The notes under the pieces: generated by a model
Told to the model about the DNA's origin: nothing
The model's input: the letters and a program-made list of their open reading frames with translations, nothing else
The model's database searches: none
Made by a program: the position numbers and the translations under genes
Source: Drosophila pseudoobscura
Taxonomy: Eukaryota > Arthropoda > Insecta > Diptera > Drosophilidae
DNA length: 64,000 nucleotides
NCBI RefSeq assembly: GCF_009870125.1
Contig: NC_046679.1
Location: 6,572,001 to 6,636,000, forward strand
Direction of reading: 5' to 3'
Shown here: positions 1-13,206 of the stretch, piece after piece
Position numbering within the stretch: position 1 is the first letter of the stretch
How the letters are laid out: each line of letters opens with the position of its first letter

Positions 1-150
1 TGTATGAAACATCTGCTCAAAGGCCACCGGAAGTGGAGTTGCCACCAATATTACGTATACGCATGCACAGGGGAGACGGCAAATACTTTTTTTTTTTTGT
101 ATGCAAAATAAAGTACTTGAAAAGTCACTTAAAGTGTGTCGTCGGTTGCC

Positions 151-182
<32 letters not shown>

Positions 183-2578
183 TAAAAAGCGTAAAAAATG
201 TTAAATGATAAATAAAATTTACAACCGCAACAACAAAGACGACAACGGAGCTGCCGCGGAGCCATATGTGTGGCAAGCAAAGAGAGAGAAGTTTTCCTCG
301 AGCGAGCGAGCGAGCGACATAATAAAATGCAATTTAGACATCAAAAATACACAGTAAATGGAGCAAGAGTAGCGGAGGCAACTCGAAAGTGGCAGGCAGC
401 AGGCAGCAGGCACCAGCTCGAAGCGGAGGAGCCACAGACAGAGCCGCGTGACTGACAGGCGAAAGGACCACACATCCGCGCGAGCAAACAGTGTCGTGCC
501 ACATAGGGACAAAGGACAAGCCAGTCAGCCAGGGTGGGGGAGGGGTAGGGGCAGGGGTAGGGGAGTCTGTGCGTGGCAGAGTCAAGAAGGATTGCTGGCA
601 AGCAACAAATTTACTGTATACGATATGTTACTGGTTGCTCTTCTTGGGGCAGCCACAAATATAACTGGTTTCGTAGGGTAGGCTTTGGTTGAAATTCCCA
701 CTAGATCTTTATAAGGGGAAACCCATTTAGTTCTGCTCTCTTGTCTCCAAGAAATACCATCTGGAAATCAATGCAGTGCATGCCAGCACGTAGCGGAACA
801 ACAAAGGTGTGCACTTAATTTAATTAGACCTGGAAGGTCCTCCTCTCTCTCCAGGCCCCTTAGAAAGCGTCCGAACTGTCGATGTAATGGCCTGGAAATG
901 GCATTTGCCAGAGAGAGAGAGAGAGAGAGAGACCGGAAGAGCCTTTTGTGAAGATGAATTTCATTTCATTTAACACAAATTTCATTGTGTTTTGTGCGCT
1001 TAAAGTGAAATTAAATAAATGTGCTTGGCAAAAGGGTTGGGAGTCGCCGGAGTCGCCGGAGTTGGCGGTTCATGTCCACGATAAATGCACCGTAAAATCA
1101 CTGCTAAACAAGTATGAGCTTTATGAGGGGCCTTTCGGCTGTAAGATACCCGTTAGTCGGTTATTGTCCAATACTAAGTTTTTTATTCGCTCGAAAAAGT
1201 GCTGGAAAGTGAGCATTTCGAGTGCACTTTTGGGAGCCACAACTTGGAAAGAGCTTGAAAGTTCTTTCTTCGGGCTGTATTTTGATTTTTGATGAATTTC
1301 TTTGGATCTGTAGATTATAGAGCTCGCAAATAACCCTCAATATTTTCAGGGTGTTCAGTGGAAGAAAAAAGGAACATTCGATTCTGTTTTTGTTGAAAAT
1401 ACTCTGCTTCACTATTTTATCTATTCTGCGTCGCTTGTTCTTTTTGTCTGTCTTTCTTAATATTGACGGAATTGACGTTTTTAAATTAGTGCTTTTTTAA
1501 TGATTTTTTGTATTTTTATTAAATTTTAATCCATTGATCGGGAGTGTATTTGTTTCTGTTTTTGGCACCCACTTTCGTCGATCGCTGGCTGCCAAATGTG
1601 TCTTTTCCGTGTATATGTATGTGCGTATGTGTGCTTGGGCTTGAGAGATAAGCTCTGCAAATAAAACGAACGGCTTCCTTTCTCTCTTTCTTTCCCAAGC
1701 GACATACAACTCAAACAGCAGCATAGCGGTGTCAGCTTTTTTTCCATTTTGCATCCCTTTTTCGCAGGCACTTTTACCGATCACAGGCTGCTAAAGGTGT
1801 TTTGTTTTTGCTTTTTCTTACGAGATAAGCTTTGCAAAGTGAGCGGTGCTTTTTCTGTCGCTCTCTCTCACAATGCACCGAAATGAGCCGCTTATTGTGA
1901 GAGACAGACATGTTCAATCGTGCCCTACCGAAGTCACAAAACGGAGCACACGAACTGCAGGTAGAAAAGGTGTTCGGCTCGGGTCTGTGGGCGATAGGAG
2001 CTCGGCTGTGCTTGGTTTCGTTCTCGATCTCATTCGCAGATCACAAAAAAAACAACACTTATTTGCGTTTATTTGCAAGCTCTGCTGCTGCTGCTGGCAT
2101 CATAGAATAGATCGGGTGTGCTTGGTTTTCTGCCGTGTATATTTTCGCTTTGTATGCGAGGCTCGCATAGCTACCTATTTATCTGCCTTTTACATGCTCT
2201 TGAATCAACACAAGGCACCCCTTGTACAGGGTATCCTTAGCATAAAAAAAGAGACCCTCCCCCGCACCAGTCCCCTGCTTCGCGTGTGTTTCTGTTTCTG
2301 TTTCGTTTCGTGTTTGTATTTTAATGCAAATTGTTGTAATGTTAAATGAGTCACAAAATTGTTGTACAACGCATCACCGAGGATTAAATGAATTTTAAAA
2401 CTCAAAACGGCATTGAAAATGGAAAACGAATTGCAGTGCTCTGCTCGGCTCTGCTCTGCTGAAAGCTGCATAACGATGTTCGCTTTGCTTTGGTTGCTTG
2501 CCGAGGCAGGGGGGCGACGAGGGGGTGGCTGCATAATGTGCTTATAATTATAACAAAATAAACGTGTGCGCTGAATCC

Positions 2579-2611
<33 letters not shown>

Positions 2612-2613
2612 CT
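1..2613. other. Intergenic stretch, no gene supported
   Basis: No reading frame here has a recognisable product. It holds CT/GA microsatellites (about 157-181, 909-931, 2584-2611), a G-rich stretch near 533-565 and two loosely similar blocks (about 1580-1690 and 1775-1900) sharing a GAGATAAGCTxTGCAAA core. The open frames at 1846-2349 and 2205-2534 are low-complexity and look like chance. Confidence 0.5.
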
Positions 2614-3838
2614 CTACCACCAGCTCTTAACCTTGTGCAGGACTGTCTTGAAGACGGGCACCTTGACGGGAAACGGCTTGGGGACCTTGATGGGCACGTA
2701 CTTGATCACCTCGTACGGCACATGCTTCTCGACGGGCACGGGTATGTGCTTCTCCACCGGCACACCCACCACCCGCTCCACCGGCACCTTCAGCTCCTTC
2801 TCGACGGGCACTTGGATGGTCTTGGTGATCGGTATGTGTATCGGTACGGGCCTGCGGACGGGTATGATCACCGCATGGGAAATGGGTATCTTGACGGGCT
2901 TCTCCACCGGCACATGCTGCTGCTTCACATGCTTCACGGGCACATAGTTGATGATGTCCACATGATGCGAGTGCTGGCTGTGACCGCTTGGCGACTCGGC
3001 CAAGTAGTTGGAGCTCTGCTCCTGGCCATCTCCCGGATGCTCTTCATAGTCATCGGCTGCCGAACCGCTCGTTGCCGAGCCAGAGGCGGATGTCTCTCCG
3101 TGGGGGCTAAAGTAGGTGGAGTGCTGTTGCTCCCCCTGTCGCTGCTGCTGGTAGTGCGCCTCCTGCCGCTGCTGGTAGTGCGCCTCCTGCTGCTGGTAGT
3201 TCGCCTCCTGCTTTTGGTAGTTCGCCTCCTGCTGCTGGTAGGCCTGCTCCTGCCGCTGATAGACCTGCTCCTGCTGATGCCCCTCATAGCCGGAATGTGG
3301 CAGGAAATTTCCCATTGAAATTTTCTCGTACGCATACGGTTGTTGCTCCTCCGGCGATGATAATCCCCATGATCCATAGCCCCCAAACGCGGGCAGGAAT
3401 CCGCCACCTCCCCCACCAGCTAGATAATGGGGCTGGTGCTGGTGCTGGTCATGGGCCGTGGCTGCCACAGCCGCCACGGCGGCATCCTCGTTGTGCTCCT
3501 CGTAAATCGGTGTCTCCTGCTTGGTGGGCGCCACCGAATCGTAACCGTTGCTAATGTGCCCCAGGCCCGATAGATTTGTGAGCCCATTAAGCACGGCACC
3601 CTGATGGCTGCGACGCTCTCCTGCCCCGTGGCGGTGCCATCGGTTGTCATACAATGATGCCACATTGTTCCCATAGCTGGCCGGACTCCTTGCCATGGCT
3701 GTGGCACCGACAATCGTCAATATGGTTGTGGCGGCTGCTGCAATGAGCGGCATCTGCTGTTCGAGAACAAAAAACTTGAGTATGTTTAGAGTTCTTTCCC
3801 CCTCTCGCCCTTCGACTCACCAAATAAATCTTTGCCAT
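2614..3838 (-). CDS. Secreted Val/Pro-rich, Gln-rich cuticle-type protein (2 exons)
   Basis: Exons join 3838-3821 and 3756-2614 on the minus strand, about 386 aa. The first coding exon is six codons (MAKIYL) followed by GTGAGT; the second follows a CAG acceptor, although CAGCAG allows a one-codon shift. The joined N-terminus, MAKIYLQMPLIAAAATTILT, continues as a good signal peptide. The middle has a Tyr/Gln/Glu repeat (units such as HYQQQ and NYQKQEA, about residues 165-215). The last ~110 residues are VPVE/IPV/KVP repeats, ending KVKSWW. Val/Pro repeats of this kind occur in insect cuticle and extracellular-matrix proteins, including the fly Vajk-type proteins. There is no enzymatic domain and no Rebers-Riddiford motif. 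The product is probably secreted by epidermis or trachea. The gene structure is well supported; the family name is an inference. Confidence 0.8.
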
Positions 3839-3924
3839 TTTAGGGGGGGGTCTTGGAGCTTCCTGGATCGACTGCTCGACTGCAGCACTGGTGGCAATGT
3901 GGCTCTGTTGGGTCGCTTGCCGCG

Positions 3925-3932
3925 TTTTTATA
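3925..3932 (-). promoter_or_regulatory. TATA box of the Val/Pro-rich protein gene
   Basis: TATAAAAA on the minus strand lies about 90 bp upstream of the ATG at 3838, with an ATTGG motif just upstream. The spacing predicts a start near 3900 and a short leader. Confidence 0.55.
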
Positions 3933-4629
3933 TGGCCAATAGGACAATGGCCAGGCTAGACCCGGCTCCAGCTCCAGCTCCAGCTCCAGCTCCAAAAAAA
4001 AAGTGAGTGTCTGACCTCTCACTCTCTACCTGTCTCTGTCTCTGTCCCGCTCTCCCTCTCTTATTTTTGCATTTATGAATTAAGTTACGCGATCAATCCA
4101 ACAGGAAAATGTTATGGGGGAAAAACCGGCTGCACAATAAAGTTCAAAGTCATTTTCCATGACCAACAACAGCCAACAACCGAAGTACCCAAGGAATTGG
4201 TTTGTGCCTGCCACGCGCCTCCATCTGTGGCAGCTTCATTATGATTTCGCCACGATCACGATCGCCGGCCTGTGCTTCGTTTAGCGTTCCGTTGCGGCCT
4301 TCACAACACAAATAAACAGCCAGCCTGGTAGTCCGAGTGCCGTCGAGTGCTCCAGGTCTCGTCCGCCTCTTTGAGTGGCGTTCAGTCGAGTGTTCCCGGC
4401 TGTCCAGCCTCATCAGCGTCCACTCCGAATCGAGTGGAGTGGAGTGGAGTTTTTCCTATTTGTAGCAAGTGGTCCAACCGCTTTGGAGCCCCCTCAGAGC
4501 AGGCTGGCGGACAGAAGCTGGCTGCTAGAACTGGGCGCCCAGAGGCCTGCCTGGGACTTCAGGTTCCCCCAATGGAATAGAAGACCCTCAAAGACGATCG
4601 ACAGAGAAAAATTGTCTGATTTTTAATAT
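3933..4629. other. Upstream region, no gene seen
   Basis: It contains a short CCAGCT repeat (3964-3996) and ordinary-composition DNA. Open frames at 4150-4413 and 4347-4626 show no domain or splice logic. Confidence 0.4.
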
Positions 4630-5640
4630 TTACCAGGAATTTTTTTTTTTAAGCGAAAAAATATTTTTGCTTAGAATAAAAACACAAAAGATCTAAATAT
4701 ACCAATACACTAAGAAAAATCTTCCCATCTTCACAAAAATATGAATTTTTTTGCGAGCCAAAAATTATTATTTTGAATAATTTTTAATAATTAATAATAA
4801 CTCATAAAAATAAATATTATCTATTTTTCGGTGATAATAATTATTTATATTTTTATATTTTTATTATTATATCCTTAAAGCTTAAAAATAATTTGTCTTG
4901 TGTTTAATTGTGAGATTTTAAATTTAAATTTTTTAGCTTTTAAGATTTTTATTTATTTTTATAAAAAATTTCTTTATTTTAAAATATATTTAATATTTAA
5001 AACAAATACTTTCATATTTGGATTAAATATATTTTAATATTTAAAATAAATACTTTCATATTTAGATTAGATATATTTTTCACAAATTTTATATTGAATT
5101 AAATTATTTTTTATTATTTATTATATTATTATTTTATTATATTATGTATTATATTTTATTTATATATTATGTTTTAATTATATTTATTTTTTAATTGTTT
5201 TATATTTAAATTAAATAAGGACCGTATTAACAAGACCTTTAAATATATTTATTTCTGTTTAAAACAAATTAAAATTTCATAATTAAATTTATGTTAAAAT
5301 ATTTTTATGTTAAGTTGATATTTAATTGATAATATTAATTATATTTAATTTGATAATTAAATATATTGAAAATATTTTCATATTCAGAAATACATTTTCC
5401 ATATTTTTTTATTTCCGTATATTTTACAAAATTAATAGTAATATTATATTATTATTTATTATAATATAATTATAATATTATATTAATATTATATTTTGTT
5501 TGTAAAGTTGTTTATATTTTAAATCGATTAAATTAAATATAGGCTCGTAAAATAAAATAATCTTTTATAAGATGAACTTTACAAAAAATAATAATTTTTG
5601 TTCAAAATTTCGTTGTACATATATGTATCTTCTTATAGGC
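4630..5640. repeat. AT-rich island with short tandem duplications
   Basis: About 1 kb of almost pure A+T with no reading frame, abruptly bounded by normal-composition DNA. A ~60-bp direct duplication with the core AATACTTTCATATTT is seen around 4985-5080. TTATTATATT-type runs fill 5100-5170 and 5440-5500. Confidence 0.6.
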
Positions 5641-7338
5641 CCCTTTTCTCTCAGTGCAGGGCATAGACTCAATCACTTTTCTCTTGGCGACTGAGCAAAG
5701 CTGGCATCTGCGTGACTCCGATTGCACTCCTTTTTTTTCTGGCGCTTTTCCATCGAACCTTAAACTTTTTCATTTTCCATTTTCCATTGTCTCTGAAGCC
5801 TGGGCCCCTGCCTGCCTCCACTTTTCCCCGAGACACCCCCCCCCCCCCCAACCAAAAAAAAGGTTAGTTTTAATTGTTTAAACAACTTGTCTTGTTTTTT
5901 TTTTTTTTTTTTTGGATCCATTGTTCGCTTTGGACTGCTCTCCTTTTTTGGGGCGTGGCACGGTGGGGGGGAGGTGGGGGGGGCCAAAAGTGAACGCCTT
6001 TTAAGTGCACCTGCAGACATGATGCTGCTGATTATATTTTTCTTGGCAAGCGTAACAGCTCGTTAGTATTTTCAAGTGATTTTCATTTAGGAAAATCCAA
6101 GTGGAAAGTCCAGCAAAGAAAACGAAGGCCAAGATGAAGGCCCAGACCGAGACCGAGACCCAGGCCCAAGAAGGAAGTCTACTGGAGACTGGGTACTGGG
6201 GCACTGATTTGAAAGGAAACAAACATTTTGCTGCCCAGAGAGAGAGAGAGAGGCGGGCAGTCACTTTTTTCCTGGCTCTGGCTTCCCGCCTGGCTATTAT
6301 TTTTTTTCGCAAGTCGAAATTTACGCTTACTTCATTTCAATTGCAATTACATGATGCCATTTCTCCGGTGGTGATGCAACGACCAAGAGTCGGAGAGAGT
6401 GGCATGCCACTCGATCCACCCCTTGCCACCCCTTGCCATAGAACACGTTTCAATCGCTTTTTAAATACTGAATTTTTTGTTCCATTTTTTATATATTTTT
6501 TATTTGTTTTTTTATTTTGTTTGTGGCACAGTTGCAGTTGCATATTCAGATATAGGAGAGAGCTACAAATAAATATTCAGATAAAGATACAGATAGAGAT
6601 ACAAATACAGATACAGATACATCTGCATCGGATGCAAATGCATCAGAAAATAAATAAAAATATTTCATATTTTTCCAGCTCTCCTCCCCCCCCCCCCCCC
6701 CTCCCGTGCTCTACCCCTCTGCCCCTCTGCCCCCTTTTAAAAACTGTTTCAAATGCCGTGTAATATTTTGAGAGCCCGTATATATATATTTTTGTTTTAT
6801 TGAAATGCACAATCGAATGTGCGGACCCCCCCCCCCTTGCCAACCCCTGCCGCCCCCTGCCCCGCCCCCAAAATATGTGTGTTTACATTTGCATTGTGCA
6901 CTATTTTATTGTTGATTATTAAAACTTTTGCGGGAGTTTTGAAACAAAGGCCATGCAAATCTCTCTCCCTCTCTCTCTCTCTGTTCAAGTGAAAGTCCTA
7001 AAACACAATGCGGGGGGGCGGGGGGGTGGAAATGGGAAATAGAAAAGCCCATGACATGGTGGGGGTGGAGAGGGGGGTGGGGGGTACATGGAGTTTGGAT
7101 CCTCCAAAACGCTGACTTTGATAAATGACGAGCAGCAGACAACCCTGCCATCCCCTCCCCCCCCCCCTTCCATGCATGTGGGAGAGGGGGAGGAGACCTG
7201 CCACACCCCCTGGCATGCACGAGGGAGAAGGGGGGGACCCCTGCCATGCAGGGGAGAAGGCGGGGAAGCCTCCCATACAAATACGTGCATTTGTTGGCAT
7301 TTATTTTTGGGTTTATTGCATCTCTCTCTGCCCCCCTC

Positions 7339-7372
<34 letters not shown>

Positions 7373-7934
7373 TGCAACGCAATATTATACAAAATATTAT
7401 ACAATAACTAAATACCACAAAAGGCAGCTCATATTACAATTTTTGTATTTATTTTATGCTTTTTTCTCCATGCCAGAGTAAAGCATTGTTAGGTTTTTTT
7501 ATTTCCAAACATTTCAGAGAAAATAGAAATGTTTCAAGTCTCTAAAACAGAGTCGGAACAAACGGATGGGCTGGCTGTTTCTTAAACTATTCAAATCTTA
7601 GCTTTTATTTTATATAAAACTATTTGAAATTGTTGCCAAAAGCACCTGAAAATTTGGATTTTTATTGTGAGAAAATTCTGCCATAAATTATGCCATAAAA
7701 ACGTTTCACTTTTAAAGGAAATACAACATTTTCAAGCCAAAAACTAGCGTTTATATTTGTCTTTCTTTCATTTTGATCAAGAATGAAAAGAATTGAAATA
7801 ATTGTTGGGCCATGAAGCTATTTGATAGCTATGATATGATATGATGATATGACATGACATGATATGATATTTGAAGCTTGGCTATATATTTATTTAAAAC
7901 GTGTGACGATTAATCGGTTTTATATACGTACGTA
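5641..7934. other. Intergenic stretch rich in C/G homopolymers
   Basis: No gene is supported. Long C runs occur near 5837-5850, 6687-6702, 6827-6837, 7157-7168 and 7340-7372, with matching G runs near 7012-7083. They create spurious poly-Pro and poly-Gly frames on both strands. A GATACAxATACA microsatellite lies at about 6580-6625. Confidence 0.5.
7340..7372. repeat. 33-base C homopolymer
   Basis: An uninterrupted run of 33 C on the plus strand, the longest of several in this region. Its length may be affected by sequencing error. Confidence 0.8.
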
Positions 7935-8739
7935 CAGTGGCTCAAGGCCTAAATGAATCCGAGGACCTTTCACTTTTCACACTTAAATGTGCTATAACTT
8001 CCAAATCATCTAATCTACAACTAAAAATCAAATGTATACTGATAGATACATATATATAGATAGATATATAGATAGATATATGTAAGATTAATATTAAAGT
8101 ATCGTTTATTAATAATGTTTTGATCGAAAAAGAGTACAAAGTGTTTGATTTAAGATGTGCAATTAATGATTCTGTTCTTCCGACTTTTAGTTCAACTTTC
8201 TGCTTCTACTTCCAACAACCGACTCCCATATCGATAACCCCTTATCGGCTAGGTCTTTTAAACATCGGTTAAGTCTGGTTATATCGGTTAGGTCTTATCG
8301 ATGGTATCTTAAGTTCAAATGTTAATTTAGATGGGATAGTGTTAACTGCTTGATACACTGTCCTTTACATATATATATATATACATATAGATTTAACCTT
8401 AATCTAAACCAACCTGAAATATGTTTCAACATTTTTGTAAACAAAAATACAGTCCTTTTTCATTCCACAGCTTATAGGAACCGAATTTCCTAAAAATCCT
8501 TTTTTTTGTATTTATTTTATTTTTAAACTAAAAAAATTAGTATTTGGTAAGCTCTCTTTATGGGTTTTAGGCCTTTTCAACCTATTCTGAATCGAGTCGA
8601 CTGATTTTCCTGTGATTTATCACGTAATTTTCCCCCACTCCTCCGAAAGTGCTGAAATTTTTAACGTTTTATAATGTTTTGATCCAATATCAGCCACAAA
8701 CTCTCAATATCTTTTAAAGTCAGGCAACTGAGCCACATG
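7935..8739. mobile_element. Degenerate Tc1/mariner-like element (TIR fragment)
   Basis: The left end, TA then CAGTGGCTCAAGGCC, and the reverse complement of the right end, TA then CATGTGGCTCAGTTGCC, form imperfect terminal inverted repeats with TA on both flanks. The interior is ~0.8 kb of AT-rich DNA with no transposase frame left. The TIR pairing was made by eye and needs one small gap. Confidence 0.45.
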
Positions 8740-8741
8740 TA

Positions 8742-9370
8742 TGTAAGATATTATTTAGAGTATTGTTTATTCGTATTATTATCGCGGTGGCCTGGTATGT
8801 GTGCTTACAAAAGTTCTTAATGTTACGGCTTATTTCTGCTGATTTTCTGCTGCTGCTTGAGTCGCGTCCGTATGCTGCTGTTCTCTCCTTTTCACTGCTT
8901 CGCTCTGTTCCTCTTCTTCTCTGTCCGCTGTTGATCTGCCGCTGTTACTACTGCTGTTGCTGCTCATCAGCTGTTCCTCTGCTGCTGTTATTACTGCTGT
9001 TGCTTATCCCCGCTGCCCCCTCAATAGGCCAGCTGGCCCACTTCTTCTTACATGTATATATGTACATCTGTATGTGTGCGTATGTATGTGTGATTTGGTA
9101 GGAAGCCACAGAGAGCAACAGAGTCTGTAGGGATAACAGAGCAAGTAACAGAGAGAGAGAGAGAGAGACTAGAAGCAGCCGTCGAACGAAGAGAGGAGAG
9201 AACACAGCCGCAACGATCAACGCCATATAATTCGGTGCCAAAGTCTCACTCAGCCACAGCGACCATTGTAATCATAACTAATCTTAAATAATATTCATAA
9301 TTAAAGACTAATTATAATAAAACCTGACGTAATGGACTAAAGTATAACTACGGAAAACCCGGGGGCCACA
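8742..9370. mobile_element. Solo LTR with 4-bp target duplication
   Basis: The 629-bp segment begins TGTAAGATA and ends GGGGGCCACA, so it has TG...CA ends. It is flanked by direct repeats TGTA (8738-8741 and 9371-9374). An AATAAAA signal lies near 9317. There is no primer-binding site, internal coding region or second LTR, as expected for a solo LTR left by recombination; 4-bp duplications are typical of gypsy-type elements. It sits directly against the right end of the Tc1-like element. Confidence 0.5.
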
Positions 9371-9374
9371 TGTA

Positions 9375-11084
9375 TGTATATATTCCTGATCAGCATTCTC
9401 TCAATCTCTCGCAGACTTTTCCTTGCCTGGCGAGGGGAAGCGAGATAGCAATATACACACATTCTGCCTGAGGAGCGGGTATTACAAAGGGTATTACAAT
9501 GTCCTTGTCCGACAAGTCCTTGAACGACCTAAGAGATTGGAGATTCCAACAAACACTCAATAGAAATGGAAGCCACTGTATCCTTGAGCACTATTCGGAC
9601 TGCGAAGGAGCAGCGATCTGCGATCGATAATCCTCTTGGATTCCTGATAGCCCTCTTCAGAGCTTCAAAACAGGAATGGAGGCCCTCCAAAAGGCCCTCG
9701 AATGGTGGCTAAATGTTTGAATGATAGCCAAATGTTGACGCTTTTTCCAGCCCTATGTCTATGTCTGCAGGGCTGCTCCCACCATCGTCTCCCAATGGAG
9801 TCTCTAATCCCCCCCCAAAAACCCTTTGCTGCTGTGCCACATGGGGTATACTTAAAGGAAATTAGCTCCACCGCTAAATGTGCCTTCGGAGACCTCGACG
9901 ACCGAGGGGGAAAGAGAGTGATAGAGAGAGAGAGAGCGAGAGAGAGAGAGAGAGCCCAAACTACAAAATTAACTATTACATGTTAAGTGCCATAATTTGT
10001 ATAAGCTGCCACATGCCACATGCCACAGTGTGTGTGTAGTAAACGCACCCATGTCCATAGTGTGTATCCGCATTATTAAAAATGAAAAACCAACTCCTGT
10101 CCCTGTCCCTGTCCCTGTCCCTGCCCCTGCCACATGGCGTGTCCCCCGAGTGCCTGGGTCTGGGGGGGGCGGGGGGCTTGTCGTTCTATGCCACTAACTA
10201 ATTAAGATAAGTGTGTCTGATTTTCATATTAATGGGGCACAAACGCAACCCATTGTGGCGCTCTTATCTTAAATGTTTGGGGCAAAAGCAAAAGGCAAGC
10301 CCCACTGCTTCTTCTTTTCACGAATCAGATTTTTGTGCCCCCCCCCCCCCCCCCCCAGTCGAAAAAAAAACACAAAACATGAAAGAGCCAGCAGCGTGTC
10401 GGTTTGTGGGGGGCGGGGAGGAGGAGTGGGGGCGGGGGGCGGGAGGGGGGGTGCTCCTGTAACGGACGTAGCTTACATGAGCATGTGTTTTTAAGCCTCG
10501 TTGGGCACCAAACAATTAATATTGCCCACAGAAACCAGCAGGCCGCTCCACAGAGGCCCCTCTCTGCCGCCCCTCTCTCTGCCCCTCTAGAGGCCCCTCT
10601 GCCGCCCCTCTACAGCAGGGGGTGGCTAAGCACAAATCAGCCTCCTGTGAAATGTGAAGCATAAAAGCGCGCACTGGCATCAACAGCAACAACCGGAAAC
10701 GGAAGCGCACAACTCTTTGCGCGAATTAATCACACAGCCACTACAACAACCAGGAACAGGAACAGGCGGGAAAGGGTTGCAAGGGGGCTGGGGGAGGGGG
10801 GCAAAGAGTAACTCCAAAACAGGGGCCAAGAACATAAGTAAGAACCAGCGGCGGGACAACATGAACATGGACACGCATATAAAATGGAGTCCTTCAAGGC
10901 AGGGGGGTGGAGTGGGGGGGATGGGGGGTGTGGAGAGTGGAGTGGGGGGTTCTTATAGCTCATATTCCATTTCATGAGGCACAGCAGAACAGAAGGGGGT
11001 ACGTACAGTGGAGACAAGCTAAGAAGGAGACTAGGGGCTGAAACGAGGGATAATTCGATGAGTATCTGAAGGACCTTTTTATAT
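9375..11084. other. Intergenic stretch, no gene supported
   Basis: It starts with a short INE-1-like piece (TATATTCCTGATCAGCAT near 9380). GA microsatellites (9926-9955), a CTGTCC/CTGCCC repeat (about 10098-10130), C and G runs (10338-10356, 10907-10950) and a CCCCTCT-rich block (10556-10612) follow. No frame has a recognisable product. Confidence 0.45.
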
Positions 11085-11750
11085 CTAGTATAGTATCTAG
11101 TAGCTAGTATCTGGTATCTAGTATCTAGTAGTTAGTATCTAGTAGCTAGTATCAAGTTAGTATCTAATATCTAGTTTCTAGTATATAGTAACTAGTATCT
11201 AGTATCTAGTATCTAGTATCTAGTATCTGGTATCTAGTATCTAGTATCTGGTATCTAGTATCTGGTATCTGGTATCTAGTATCCAGTATCTGGTATCTGG
11301 TATCTGGTATCTAGTATCTAGTATCTAGTATCTAGTATCTAGTATCTAGTATTTGGTATCTGGTATCTGGTATCTGGTATCTAGTATCTAGTATCTGGTA
11401 TCTAGTATCTGGTATCTGGTATCTGGTATCTAGTATCTAGTATCTGGTATCTAGTAACTAGTATATAATATTTAGTATCTAGTATCTGGTATTTAGTATC
11501 TGGTAACTTGTATCTAGTATCTAGTACCTAGTATCTAGTCTAGTATTTAGTAACCAGTATCTAGTATCTAGTAACTAGTATCCAGTAAGTAGTACCTAGT
11601 ATCTAGTATTTAATAGCTATTATATAGTATCTAGTAACTAGTTTTTAGTATCTAATAGTAAATATCTAGTATTTTGTATAGTATCTGGTAACTAATATCT
11701 AGTATCTAGCATTTAGTATCTAGTATCTATCTATCTATCTATCCATAAAT
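11085..11750. repeat. Heptamer minisatellite TATCTAG/TATCTGG
   Basis: About 650 bp of tandem 7-bp units, TATCTAG alternating irregularly with TATCTGG. Decayed variants (TAACTAG, TATTTAG, TACCTAG) lie mainly at the edges, and the array ends in TATC repeats. There is no coding potential. It reads as one array expanded by slippage and then eroded from its flanks. Confidence 0.9.
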
Positions 11751-12576
11751 GTATCTAGATATCTATCTATGAATCCTTGTATCCTTGTATCCTTGACCCG
11801 CCTCATCGATTAACCTTTTCAAATCAAATCTGCCTGGAAAAGGTATTCCCCTGGGTGGCGGTACTCACTGTGGCACAGTTCGAGTGCGGTCACTAAACTT
11901 ATCCGCACACACCCTCCGACCCCGCCCCCTATCACCACTCCCCCAATCCCCCACTCCCCTCTTGCCCCTCCCCCGCCCCAACACTGGTGCATGGAGCTAA
12001 TTAAATATGCGTGCTTTGCCTCAATGCCCCGTCCGCACAGGGGCCTTGCGTGCCCCACGGCGTGGTTCAGACCGTACCCACCCCAATACCACCCCCCCCC
12101 CCCCCACCACCACCTGTGCCCCGTACGGACGTTTTATGGCCGAGTAGCGCCTATTCCGAGGGGGCGGGGGGGAGGGGGGTGCGGCCATACATATTTGTTA
12201 ATCATTTTACGTGCGCCTGTCCCGCCCCCACCGACGCGGGGTTTATTGTTTTTTAAAACGTGGGCGTGGCCGGTCGGAGGTCGGGCGGAGGGCAATTTAA
12301 CGAGCGGCGGCTGCGACGGGCCCGGGCCCGCTTTTTGTGATGTAAATTAAATAAACATGATTTTTATATGATTTTCGCAGTGAATGCATTGCCCGCCCTC
12401 CGCTCCCCACTCCTCCCCCGCCACGTCCTTGAGCAAGTGTCCTGTCGTGCCAGTTGCTTCGGGTGTCAATTTTATGGGCCGTCAGTCATTTGGCCAAAAA
12501 AAAAACACACACACTGAGCCAGAGCAACGCCTTCCTTCGAGTGTAATTTAATTGAATAATTAAAATTTTTATTGCC

Positions 12577-12610
<34 letters not shown>

Positions 12611-13206
12611 CTCCTCTCTCTCTCTCTCTGGAGAAGAGAGAGTGAATATGCAAAGCGTGTCATTTTAATTTACGAGCATGACGTTCGGCAACAGCCAGAT
12701 AATAAACACGCTCGCCATTAAGTACACGTCGAGGGTGTAGGGGGTGGGGGGAGGGTGGGGGAGGGGCTGCATCCAATGCCGCCTTGACATATCCCATCAC
12801 GCAAACACCAAAGTTCAGCCGCACTTTACGCTAAAACTGCCAATTATTGTGCTCAAGGAATGATGATAATTTCAATCATAAAACTCTTAGAGCACACTTT
12901 TTGCACAATTCTTTGCAGGAATCGAAAGAGTAGGCTTTTCCAGAAAACTGAGAGATCAGGGTGGGCGTCAATCAAGCCCGAGGCGAAATATTTCCCACGA
13001 AAAGCCTGCAGATCTGTTTCAATGCCTTCCTCCTGCCCCGAGTCCACCCCACCCAGTCGCTGTAATTGCCAAGCTTTCTTCGTGTCTGCCAGCTGGTCGT
13101 AGTTTGTTGGAACGTAACTATTTTGGCTTACATGCTGTAAAACGATGAGAGCCGAGCCGTGTGGATCTTGAGAACACCGAACGAGAGGGAAACAGAGAGC
13201 GAAACC
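11751..13206. other. Intergenic stretch, no gene supported
   Basis: It contains C-rich/G-rich segments (11920-11975, 12089-12106, 12160-12180, 12737-12765) and a TG microsatellite (12582-12608) next to CT repeats. The short frame at 12860-13102 has no recognisable product. Confidence 0.45.

Noticed and set aside
7088..7411. Overlapping Pro-rich and Gly-rich frames on both strands
   Set aside because: Translations of C and G homopolymers; no start context, splice sites or domain.
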